Source: Myxococcus sp. CA023 (lineage in GTDB: Bacteria > Myxococcota > Myxococcia > Myxococcales > Myxococcaceae). From it: DNA of 64,000 nt. Position numbers and translations under genes: made by a program. The DNA lies in the NCBI RefSeq assembly GCF_010998615.1, contig NZ_JAAEAH010000056.1, positions 1 through 64,000 on the forward strand, given 5' to 3'. Below, piece by piece: positions 53,429-62,025 of the stretch (within the stretch, counting starts at the first letter, position 1; each line of letters begins with the position of its first letter). The notes beneath the pieces were generated by a model, which did not search any database, was not told the DNA's origin, and saw only the letters and a list, made by a program, of their open reading frames with translations.

Positions 53429-53725
53429 TCAATACATTCCAGCCGCTTGACATATCGAAGTGTCGTACCAGCCGCTCGCTTTGCTCCCAGCCAGCAGCGC
53501 GTCCCGCGCCTGCTGATCGGGGACGCGCCAGATCCCGAGGAAGCGGTGCTCGCTGGCGCGTTCGACGCTGCGAGCGGTCTCGCCCAAGGCCAGCATTTCG
53601 ATGCCCAGGCTGGACGGTCCGCCCATCCCGGTCTGGATGCCGTCGAGAAATTGTTGGCGTCGCTCGGCGGGCAGCGCCTTCCAGGATGCGTTGGGAGTAT
53701 ATAGTTCGACGAGAGACTGAGACAT
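53429..53725 (-). CDS. DUF6616-like small protein
   Basis: 98 residues from ATG 53725. SQSLVELYTPNASWKALPAE, then GMGGPSSLGIEMLALGETAR and HRFLGIWRVPDQQARDALLA resemble the DUF6616-type dimeric alpha/beta-barrel-like proteins; function unknown. It starts 12 bp after the AlkD-like gene, so part of the same transcript. Confidence 0.65.
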   Translation of the reverse strand: MSQSLVELYTPNASWKALPAERRQQFLDGIQTGMGGPSSLGIEMLALGETARSVERASEHRFLGIWRVPDQQARDALLAGSKASGWYDTSICQAAGMY

Positions 53726-53736
53726 TCGGTCATTCC

Positions 53737-54513
53737 TCATCTCAGGTTGCGTGAAGCTCGTTTGCAGATACGGCGGGTCGCGTCGGCAGGGTCGCCTCTC
53801 TGCCATTGGGCACAGAGATCGCGCACCCAGCTTGGTTGGGTCTTGGCGGCATCATTGAGCCAATTGGCCACCGAGTCCTGCACGTAGGTGGACGGATCGG
53901 CGCGCAGGGGCGAGAGGATCGGGAGTGCTCTGCCTGGCTCTCGCTGGAACTCTGGGATGTGAGCCGACCACACGCCGCGCGGGCGAAGAGCCTCGCTGGC
54001 GAAGCGACGAATGAACTCGGCTCGCGAAGACGTCCAGGTCGCGAGCACGGCGATGGCCACGTCCAGCTCCCGCGCCAGATGGGGCCGCACCGCCATCCAT
54101 GACCATTCGCGCACACCGAAATGCGAGTCATCAGCCAGCGGGCGGATGGCGACCAGCCGGGCCGGCAGATCCAGCTCGGGATGCGCGCCGATCATAAAGC
54201 AGGCCCACCCGCGCACCATGTCCGCGCCGTGCGTCCGGGAGCGCTCGATGCCGGCAGTGCCGAGCTCCTCCAGAAGCAGCGCACCGATCGTGCTCATGCG
54301 CTTGAGGATGCCGAGCTTGCAGGCGGCATCGGCGGTCGCCAGCGCATCGGCGGAGAGCTCGGGAAAGACCGCCCGCAGCAGGCGAGCCTGGTCGATCGCC
54401 ATGCATTCGGCGAGCGTGGCGGTCTGCATCTCACCGCGCGACAAGGCGTCCAACACGTCGGGCGGAATGTCGGCGGCACGAGTCGCGCCCTTGCGAGGAC
54501 GGGGCGGACTCAT
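53737..54513 (-). CDS. AlkD-like DNA alkylation repair protein
   Basis: 258 residues, ATG overlapping the MarR stop. Built of HEAT-like helices; ARLVAIRPLADDSHFGVREW then SWMAVRPHLARELDVAIAVL and RRFASEALRPRGVWSAH match AlkD-type alkylpurine glycosylase-like proteins, with the Trp/Arg-rich concave surface. Likely binds alkylated DNA; catalytic competence cannot be judged here. Co-transcribed with marR and DUF6616. Confidence 0.75.
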   Translation of the reverse strand: MSPPRPRKGATRAADIPPDVLDALSRGEMQTATLAECMAIDQARLLRAVFPELSADALATADAACKLGILKRMSTIGALLLEELGTAGIERSRTHGADMVRGWACFMIGAHPELDLPARLVAIRPLADDSHFGVREWSWMAVRPHLARELDVAIAVLATWTSSRAEFIRRFASEALRPRGVWSAHIPEFQREPGRALPILSPLRADPSTYVQDSVANWLNDAAKTQPSWVRDLCAQWQRGDPADATRRICKRASRNLR

Positions 54514-55010
54514 GGCTCGGTCCTCCTCGCGGTCAAGTTGCCAGCGATCTTGCCGAGCAGGGCCGCGAGCTGCCCGCGTTCTGCCGCCGACAGGTTGCCG
54601 TACAGGCTCGCGATCCAGCGTCCGTGCGGGTCGAAGACCTGCTTCGCCGCCCGTTTGCCCTTGCGGGTCAGCCGAATGCGCAACGCACGTCGATCTTGGG
54701 AGTCGGCCCGCCGCTCGATCAGCGCTTCGCGCTCCAGCCCATCGAGCAGCCCCGTAACGGTGGCGCGGGTCACTCCCGCCCGCTGGGCCAGTTCATTGGG
54801 CGCAGGGGAGTCGGCGACAGCGTCGAGCAGGAACAGCAGCATGAAGCGGCCCTCCTAGAGGCCGTGGGGCGCAAGCAACGCCGCGCAATCCCTGTCGACC
54901 GTCGAGGCCAGCGAGAGCGTCTGAAAGACCAAGCGGATGCTGTCCACGTCGGGGAGCTGCCGCCGCTGCGCTTCGTTCAGGAGAGCTTCGTATTTCTGCT
55001 CTAGGTTCAT
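54510..55010 (-). pseudogene. MarR-family regulator split by an in-frame amber codon
   Basis: Full reading from ATG 55010 gives NLEQKYEALLNEAQRRQLPD, then LASTVDRDCAALLAPHGL, TAG (54857-54855), EGRFMLLFLLDAVADSPAPN and the winged helix LAQRAGVTRATVTGLLDGLE with RRADSQDRRALRIRLTRKGK. The stop is codon 52. TAGGAGGG then forms a Shine-Dalgarno in front of ATG 54842, so the 110-residue DNA-binding part may still be made separately, without the N-terminal dimerisation helix. It precedes the AlkD-like gene by an ATGA overlap. Confidence 0.75.
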
Positions 55011-55407
55011 TCTCGACGCCCCCTTATCGTCAGGAACCTAACGACTATAGAAAGAACCGATGGCCGTCAAGTCACTCTCCTGTGGAAGCCCGCTCGCGGA
55101 CCGTGCGTGTGGCTGGAACTACTCTCGCCGAAAGGCAGGAGATCGCGCTTGCGCGAACGGCGTCCTACAGCCTCTGCGGAGCTCTTGAAGAGTCAGCTCC
55201 GGATGCCGGCGGGGCCGATGTGATGGGTGGAAAGATCCTCGGGCGCTTCACGCCCAAATGCGCCTCGCCGTCGCTCTCCGTCCAAACGCGTGCGGGATCG
55301 CGAGGCGTCGTCGATGGAGACGCGCGCAGCCAGCGCTCAGCCCACCAGCTTCGTGAGGAGCGCCCCAGCGCGCTGGCTGCAGGTACGGCGGTCAATCGAA
55401 GACCACC

Positions 55408-55812
55408 AGCCTTGAGCGATGCCTCCTGCGGAATGCGTGGCCGGCAGTGCTTCTACCAGGGCGCATGGGAAGGGCCGGACACGCAGGAGTTGGTGGCGCC
55501 CGCCAATGAGGCAAGATGAGACCCCCAAGACCCACCCAAGCCTATGCGACATCCACCTACCCTCTCCCTTCTGGTGGATGCTGGACGTCATCCCCAATTC
55601 GCAATATCCGCGAACAGTCGCGGCGAAGTTTGCGGACACTCAATCGGACCCCGAATTTTCCCGACTTCACGCAACCCCATGATGTCTCTCGTATTTTCCG
55701 TCGCAGTCTCTAGAGAGAAGCCGAGAACGAGTTCGCGCAGGGCTTCAATCGGGGAGCTGAAGAAAACGAAGGCCCTGCCCTAACCAGGCAGGGCCTTTTT
55801 GTTTTGTCCTCG
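55408..55812 (+). repeat. Dispersed repeat R2, copy C (long form), candidate sRNA locus
   Basis: Shares its 5' part with copy A (GGGCCGGACACGCAGGAGTT near 55472) and its 3' 200 bp with both others. Conserved core CTCTAGAGAGAAGCCGAGAA, then CGAGTTCGCGCAGGGCTTCA. GAAGCC (55717-55722) pairs with GGCTTC (55741-55746). The terminator stem differs from A/B in sequence but not in pairing. 55011-55407 hold no supported gene. Confidence 0.65.
55771..55805 (+). terminator. Intrinsic terminator of R2 copy C
   Basis: Stem GGCCCTGCC / GGCAGGGCC, loop CTAACCA, tail TTTTTGTTTT. Compensatory changes relative to copies A and B. Confidence 0.85.
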
Positions 55813-56186
55813 CGATGAGCATCGACCGGCTTTGCTCGCGAAGGCCAGAAGCCCATCGAAAACCTTGCCTTACGGCATAATCAGGCTTGCTGGCTCGTGC
55901 CTGCTGCCGCTAGAGCGACTCCTGCTCAGTCGACGTTCATTTCACCCAACTTCAATTTCTGGGCCCCGCGACTGCCACTGCACGCACCGCGGAGTCGCCA
56001 AACGCCCAGTCCAGGTTCTGCTGTTGCTCAACAACGTCCCGACGCAGTTTGACAAGGACGCATGGCTCTGTTCCGGCGGTCCCCTTCGTCCAAAGCCGTG
56101 ACACAGCCTGTGGGACCTGACACCGTAGGAGAGCGATAATCGGCACGAGCCCACGACCGTTGCCAGCATCGCCTCGACTTGGCGCC

Positions 56187-57629
56187 ATGGTTCCTTCCAC
56201 TAGTGATTCGAGCCCCGGACGCGTGCGGCACGGGCTGGGGGCCATGGCCCTGCTTCTCGTGGTCCTCATCTGGGGGGTGTTCGTCGTCCTCCCTGTCTGG
56301 CTTCAGGCCGCGCAGGTATGCTTCCCGAACTTCGACCTGGGTATCTATTCCCAGGCAGTGGCGCGCTTGTCGTTGGCGGAGCCCAACCCGTGGATCAGCG
56401 CGCGGCAGGTCTTCATCTTCAACGACCACTTCGACCCCATCCTCTGGGTGGCACATCCTCTGGCGCGGATAATCCCACCCATGTGGGCCGCGTTGGTCGT
56501 CGAGGCACTCTTCGTGCTGCTCACCGTGGCCCCCCTGCTTTGGCTCCACTTGAAGGGGTTGCTGAGCCGCAATGCCTTGGTTCTGCTCGCTGCACTCCTG
56601 CTGCTGAGTCCCAGCATGGTGGAGGCCATGAAGTTCCCTGTCCACCCGACGACGTGGTCCGTGCTGCCCTGGGTGCTGACGGGATTGGCCTTCCATCTGC
56701 GCCGCCAAGGATTGCTCCTGGCGTCGCTGGTTCTCCTGTTTGCCTGCAAGGAGGAGTTCGCTTTCGGAGGCGTCATGCTGACCCTCGCGCTGTTCCTGCG
56801 TGGGGAGCGACGCCTCGCGACATTCGTGGGGGCGCTGTCGCTCGCCTGGCTCGCATGGGTCTATGGGCTGCGCCCTTGGCTCCTGGGCCCCACCGTGGAC
56901 TACACCTTCCGCCTCAGACAGGGGATGGATGGAGGCTGGGTCCACTATCTCTCGCTCCGTCTGGCTCCGCCTCATGTGTCGCGCATCGGCACCCTGACGC
57001 TGCTGTTCGTCCCACTGGGGGTCTGGGCATGGCGTGAACGGCTGCGGCCCGACTGGACCTGGCTGCTGGTCCTGCTCCCGATGCTGGGCATCCGCTTCCT
57101 CGCCATGGCCTGGCGGTTTCACTATGGCGTATCGGTTGTCGCCGCGGCGCTCATGGGCTTCCTGCCTGTCCTCCGCACCCGGAGCCCGCCCTGGTGGGTC
57201 ATCGCCTCCACCAGCGTGGTGCTCCTCGCCAGCAACGAGCCGAACCTGCGGAAGCTCACGAGCACTCTTGTCTCTCCCCAGACCTCCCCGCGTCATTGTC
57301 CCAGGACACCGGAGCGACTGGCGAGCCTCTCTCGGGGCGTGGACATGCTCACCCAGCACAGCGAGGGCTCGGCGCTGCTGAGCAGCAACCTTGTCGCCTT
57401 GCTGGCGGACCGCAGCGAGATTTACGCCGTGGGTGGCCCACAGCCGGACGAGGGGCGCGTCCATGAGTGGGTGCTCGTCGAGAAGCCTCCGCATGGTGAC
57501 GTCTGGCCCCTCACCTCCACGCGAGTGCGGGAACTCATCGACGTCTGGCGCACAGATGCAAGCACGCAAGTCATTATCGATGACGAGAACGTTTTCATGG
57601 CGCGAGGGCGCTTTACTGCGCACCGCTGA
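56187..57629 (+). CDS. DUF2079 multi-pass membrane protein
   Basis: 480 residues from ATG 56187 (TTG 56160 also in frame). About ten membrane helices, beginning LGAMALLLVVLIWGVFVVLP. Family features: NFDLGIYSQAVARLSLAEPN, then FNDHFDPILWVAHPLARIIP and LFACKEEFAFGGVMLTLALF. This matches DUF2079, predicted GT-C-like membrane glycosyltransferase relatives; the DH in NDHFDP corresponds to the loop of those enzymes. The C-terminal 100 residues are soluble (SEGSALLSSNLVALLADRSE). Stand-alone; the 370 bp upstream after R2 hold nothing I can support. Confidence 0.8.
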   Translation: MVPSTSDSSPGRVRHGLGAMALLLVVLIWGVFVVLPVWLQAAQVCFPNFDLGIYSQAVARLSLAEPNPWISARQVFIFNDHFDPILWVAHPLARIIPPMWAALVVEALFVLLTVAPLLWLHLKGLLSRNALVLLAALLLLSPSMVEAMKFPVHPTTWSVLPWVLTGLAFHLRRQGLLLASLVLLFACKEEFAFGGVMLTLALFLRGERRLATFVGALSLAWLAWVYGLRPWLLGPTVDYTFRLRQGMDGGWVHYLSLRLAPPHVSRIGTLTLLFVPLGVWAWRERLRPDWTWLLVLLPMLGIRFLAMAWRFHYGVSVVAAALMGFLPVLRTRSPPWWVIASTSVVLLASNEPNLRKLTSTLVSPQTSPRHCPRTPERLASLSRGVDMLTQHSEGSALLSSNLVALLADRSEIYAVGGPQPDEGRVHEWVLVEKPPHGDVWPLTSTRVRELIDVWRTDASTQVIIDDENVFMARGRFTAHR

Positions 57630-57850
57630 CCCTACAACTTATTGAGCGTAGTTCCACTTCAATATCTGTGACTCCGATGACCGCAGGGGCATGCCCTGCG
57701 ATGCCGAGGCTCTAAACGACCGCTCGTAATGTAGCCGTTCAGGGGTGGTGTTGAGGCCCGCGTCGCGGTGTGCAACCCGTAGCGGATGAGCACGAAAACC
57801 CCTGCGACGCTGGAAGCGAAGCTTGAAAGACGGGTCCGCGAAAGGCGGCG

Positions 57851-58138
57851 GTGGAGCGCGCATTCGCAGCGCTGACTGCCTCGCCAGACGTGGCGACGCA
57901 GCGGCGAAGGACGAGAGTCCGGCGGCCATCGAGCGCGGTCGCCTACCTCGCGGAGCGGTTGCTCGAAGCCGTACAGGCGTGCCCTGGCGAGACGATGGTG
58001 GTCCTGGCCGCTCGCATGGGCGAGAGGTCTCGGTCGCTGCACCGGCCGATGATGCGCCTGAAGAAGGAGGGCCGTGTGCGCAGCGCCGGTGAGCGAAACG
58101 CGACGCGGTACTTCCCGATGGGAAAGAAGGCCGCGTAG
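57851..58138 (+). CDS. Small winged-helix-like basic protein
   Basis: 95 residues from ATG 57851. The C-terminal half (GERSRSLHRPMMRLKKEGRV then RSAGERNATRYFPM) reads as a winged-helix recognition helix plus wing, so DNA binding is likely. The N-terminal half is Arg/Ala-rich. It converges on an IS66 remnant and ends 3 bp from it. Family not identified. Confidence 0.5.
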   Translation: MERAFAALTASPDVATQRRRTRVRRPSSAVAYLAERLLEAVQACPGETMVVLAARMGERSRSLHRPMMRLKKEGRVRSAGERNATRYFPMGKKAA

Positions 58139-58141
58139 CGC

Positions 58142-59293
58142 TCAGAGCGCGGCGAAGAGCGAGGGCGGGGGCGCCCCCATCCGGGCGGCGGTGCAGCAGT
58201 CCGTCAGGAATTCGAGCACAGTCTTTTCCTGCTTGCGAGCGGTGTGCGCCACCGTCATCACCCTCTCGGCGAAGAGGTTCCCTCGGGGGCTCTGGGTGCC
58301 GAAGCTTCGCTTGCGCCACAGCACGAAGGCCCGCAGCTCGCGCTCCGCGTGGTTGTTGTTGGGCTCGACTCCGTCCCTGTCAACGAAAGTCCACAGCGCC
58401 GCTCGGTGCTCGAGGATGTCCTCACAGGAGCCGGAGACGTGCGGCAGCGTCGCGGCCACCGCGCGCTCAAGCAGGGCTTCCACCTGCGTGCGCACCGGGG
58501 CCATGCGCTCGCGCAGCGTGTCCCGCTACAACTCGCCGCTGCGCAGTCGTCCCCAATAGTCGAAGAGGATGCCGATGCGGCCTCAAGCCACTGGGTGCCG
58601 TCCGTGTGCTTCACCGGCGCCAACAACACCCGGGACCAGGCCTCGTCCACCGCGGGCGTCACCGCCTCGCTGTCGCGCGCCTCGACGGCGCTCACCGCCC
58701 CCAGCGAAATGTCGATGCCCAGCACATCCCCCAGAAGCCTCACCGCCGAGCGCCGACTCAGGTGGTAGACGCCCGTCAAAAGGCCAACGACGGCGGACAG
58801 CCGCGGGCCGAAGGGCGACGTCGGAATCGGCGCGGTGCTTGCCCATGTCTCATGCTTGCACCTGGGGCACTCCACGCCATGGCGCACCCACTGCGTGACG
58901 TGGGCCTTGAGCGGCGGCAATTCCACTTCACTGGTACCGCCGCACCCGCGTGCCGCCTTCGGGCGAGAGGGGCGCCCAGCAATTCTCACACGCGGACGGG
59001 AAGAGGTGCGTGAACTCGCTCACCTTCTCCTCGGCAACAAGCGCGCGTGTCAGGCCTTTGTATCCCGGCTGACCACCGCGCTTCTTCTCACTCCCGCTCT
59101 GCCTGCGCCGCTCGGCCTTCTGCCCCGGCGTATCGCTCGACGGTGGCCGGTTCGAGTTGCCCGAGTTCCGCCGCAACTTCTCCCGCAGCTTCTGCACCAG
59201 TCGAGTCAGCGCCTCGACCTGACGCTCAAGCTCCGCGATGCGCGCATCCTTGGGGTCGACCTCGGCCACGACATGCCGTGTCTCATGTCCCAC
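58142..59293 (-). pseudogene. IS66-family transposase (TnpC), multiply frameshifted
   Basis: N-terminus ARIAELERQVEALTRLVQKL then RRNSGNSNRPPSSDTPGQKA (59293 to ~58935) is typical IS66. A shift near 58940 leads to HVTQWVRHGVECPRCKHETW (zinc finger) and LSAVVGLLTGVYHLSRRSAV, reaching the DGTQWLEAA region near 58610. The rest continues in other frames, with C-terminus GVEPNNNHAERELRAFVLWR (catalytic Glu) ending at 58142. The middle is shortened. Unrelated in position to the IS66 fragment at 46963. Confidence 0.8.
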
Positions 59294-59369
59294 GCCGCGT
59301 CAGCGAGCGACAAGCCTCCCGCCGGCTGCTGGCCTGCTCCTTCTTCAACCGCCCATCTCCCCTGAACGC

Positions 59370-59783
59370 TTACTCAACCGCATCCAGATAAGTATTCAGT
59401 GGGCCGATGATCGGGCGACGGCTGTACCACCAACCTCTGTTCTCTTCCGGCATGAGGAATTCCGACAGGCTTTGGCCTCCATCATCCCGGGTGGCCTTGC
59501 GAAACGTCTCATCGGCTTCGTTGACCAACCTCCGCAGCAGTTCGCTGTGAGGCCCTGGGAGTCTTTCGATGGTGGCCTCAAGCGCATCCCGGGAATACAG
59601 AGAATATATATAGTCGTCAATCCCACCCGTGTATTCGCCAAGGGTGTATGCCAGACCCTGCCAAAGTGCGAGGCTGTGCTCGACTGAATGACCGCGACCC
59701 ACCCAAACGTGAGCCCGCATGTACGCGGTCATCTCCTTCAGAACTGCAAGTTCGGCTTCGGAACATCGCGGCTGAATTCTCAT
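59370..59783 (-). CDS. Hypothetical protein, possible immunity protein
   Basis: 137 residues from ATG 59783. Acidic soluble protein: RCSEAELAVLKEMTAYMRAH, then GGIDDYIYSLYSRDALEATI and GWWYSRRPIIGPLNTYLD. Not recognised by family. It follows the toxin-tail gene (60233-59850) on the same strand, with 66 bp between, the usual toxin then immunity order, so an immunity role is inferred. Confidence 0.5.
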   Translation of the reverse strand: MRIQPRCSEAELAVLKEMTAYMRAHVWVGRGHSVEHSLALWQGLAYTLGEYTGGIDDYIYSLYSRDALEATIERLPGPHSELLRRLVNEADETFRKATRDDGGQSLSEFLMPEENRGWWYSRRPIIGPLNTYLDAVE

Positions 59784-59849
59784 GAGTACACACAAATTAC
59801 AACATTTTCGCAGCATGGACAGATTCCGGCCGCGTCCAGCTACTTCAAT

Positions 59850-60233
59850 TCATTTCGAAGTTTCGTGACGTATCGCTTGAAAGTGGATGCGTTGGTGACC
59901 GGGCCCCCTCGGCCTGAAGGCGGCGCCCAAGTCAGGATGGTTTGGATCGTGGATTACAACAGTTTCTGTCTCAGGGTCAATGCATACAGTTCGTTTGTCC
60001 TCTAAGGCAAAGACTCTTCCCTCGGTCTCCTTGGCTCCTTGAATTACGTCGTCAATGAACTGAGGAAGGTCCTCCGCACCGATATCAATCTCCTCAAACT
60101 CTTCGGCGTGTTTGTCTTGATCATGCCCGTTTCCGATAGACTCTCCCAAGGTGGGAGTTGCCCCCTCTCCACTGCCTTCGGACAAGCACCCACGTCCGGG
60201 CCGAGGGGCTCGGCAGGGCCCTCGTCTTTGCAC
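59850..60233 (-). pseudogene. C-terminal tail of a polymorphic-toxin-like protein
   Basis: From about residue 35 the sequence EEIDIGAEDLPQFIDDVIQG, then GRVFALEDKRTVCIDPETET and VVIHDPNHPDLGAAFRPR resembles the closing segment of many secreted polymorphic toxins (a catalytic-domain end with DPxxPDxGxxFRP). No trafficking domain or start is present upstream, so this is a displaced toxin tail, as seen in orphan toxin-immunity cassettes. 60234-60702 hold nothing else I can support. Confidence 0.45.
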
Positions 60234-60702
60234 GGACGGCAGGCCCTCGCCACGCGAGCATCATCAGCATCGAGGGCGACAGCTACCGCAGGCGTATGGC
60301 CGAGGAATCACGCGCGGAGCGCAAGGCAAGGAAGAGCTGAGCGTCCCCGCGACTCACCGATGCCCACCGGCCTCGCTCTGCGCCCCGCAATCGGAGCGCA
60401 GCGCGGGGCCGTCTTGCGTTGCCTCGACTCGATACCTGCGCTCGCCGATGACCCGATTTCCGCGCTCCGCGATGACCGCGTCGATGACCAGAATCCCGCG
60501 CTCTTTGATGACCGCCAACAGCCGTCCGCACACCACCAGACGCAACGACTCCACGCACACCTTCCCCGCGCGCCAACTTCTGGCGCCGCGCCTCGGAGTG
60601 CGTTCTCCCTCCCTCACCGGTTCGCCCCTAGGAAGGCCCTCCAGGTGTCGCTGGTGGGCCTTCTGACTTTTCAGGACGCGCGCAGCCCCGGACTCCACCG
60701 GC

Positions 60703-61188
60703 TCACGCTCCTCTCCTCAACTTTTCGGCGGCACCCAGCGTTGCCTCTGGCTCCCCCGTCACCACGAGGACTGCGAGATGATTGTGATCGAAGAATAGCT
60801 TTGCGGCGCCGACACGCAGACGGCGCCTGTCACGTTCGATGCCTTCGTCGACGCTCAAGCCATCGGCGCGCAGGCGAGCCGACACAACGGAGTCATCAGG
60901 ACCATCGGCGAAGAGCCACAGATCGAGCGTGCGTCCAGGTCCGGCGTCGAGGCCTTCTTGCGCGTAGTCGCTAAAGATCATCCAGCAGCGACCATCCTCG
61001 CCGAAGTGCAGCTCGAAGTTCCCGTAGCGCCAGATCGACGCGCGCTCGACAGTCTCCTCGACTCCCCACTGGTCCGGCGCTCCCAACCGCTGGCGTACGT
61101 CGTCGCGGCCCATGCTGACGGCGGCACCGCCAAGTCGTGCTTCAACGATGAGCTCGCGCAGCGAGAAACAGGTCATTCGCCGTTCCAT
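60703..61188 (-). CDS. Small hypothetical protein, immunity-like
   Basis: 161 residues from ATG 61188 (or 61176). FSLRELIVEARLGGAAVSMG, then VRQRLGAPDQWGVEETVERA and SIWRYGNFELHFGEDGRCWM, a pattern of helix followed by strands (RYGNLELHF-like) seen in small immunity-type proteins of polymorphic toxin loci. Family not assigned. The 840 bp between its start and 62026 contain only short, unconvincing ORFs. Confidence 0.5.
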   Translation of the reverse strand: MERRMTCFSLRELIVEARLGGAAVSMGRDDVRQRLGAPDQWGVEETVERASIWRYGNFELHFGEDGRCWMIFSDYAQEGLDAGPGRTLDLWLFADGPDDSVVSARLRADGLSVDEGIERDRRRLRVGAAKLFFDHNHLAVLVVTGEPEATLGAAEKLRRGA

Positions 61189-62025
61189 TGCCGCATTCTG
61201 CCGTCCCCAGAATCTGTCGCGCCAGGGCTTTGCCTCCCCGGAGGCATCCCGCCGTGACCACGCTGAAAGTTCGCGGAGCTTCAATCGGTTCCCGATTGAA
61301 GCGCGCAACCAACCTCCTCCTCGACAATCTCGGGGGCATCACCATGACAAAGGCCACCCGCACGCATTTGGGGACATGCCCACACGTGTCTACGCCCCAA
61401 GGGTGCCAGCCGTAGGGCATTCCTCTCTGGGGCCTGCTGTCCGCTGGAGTCCTCCGCTGAGGAGTCGCCGTTGCGCGCGCGCCAGCCACCCCACCGTTCA
61501 AGGTTCCGCTGGCAAGTCTCCATGGGTGATTGTCCCTAACGCAGGGACCCAGGACACGCTCGCGGGCCACGGCACCGCCGTGCTCCTCCTGGATGAAGCG
61601 GGCTCCAAGTCCGTTTATCCCATGTTCCTCGCGCACCTGCGCGCTGCATCTCCATACGCACCTCATGCTCTCGTTGGGCAGCATGACGGATGGCTACAAG
61701 CAGCTCGAGCAGGGCGGCCAGGTGACGTCCGTCCACGTGGATGGCTGGCTCATAGGCTCGTCACTGAGCGGAACCAGCAGGACGACACTCGGGTCTACCG
61801 TCCCGTGATGCCGGTGCAGAATCCGGTCGTGGACGATGTCGCCGAGAACTGGCATCCCTCCGCGTTTTCCGTGCAGGCCATGGCGCGAGTGGATTCTCGT
61901 TGCGGCACCAAAGCGTGGGGACGAGGCTGCACAGTCCTCACACGAACGGCACGCGTGTCGGGGACGAGTGAACGCACGGCTTCGCGTTGTTGGCCCCACG
62001 CAGAGAGTGTGAGAAACTTTGACCC

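Noticed and set aside
61189-62025. Possible coding remnants upstream of the molybdenum hydroxylase
   Set aside because: Several overlapping frames with protein-like snippets, but no conserved motif, start or consistent frame; left as unassigned.
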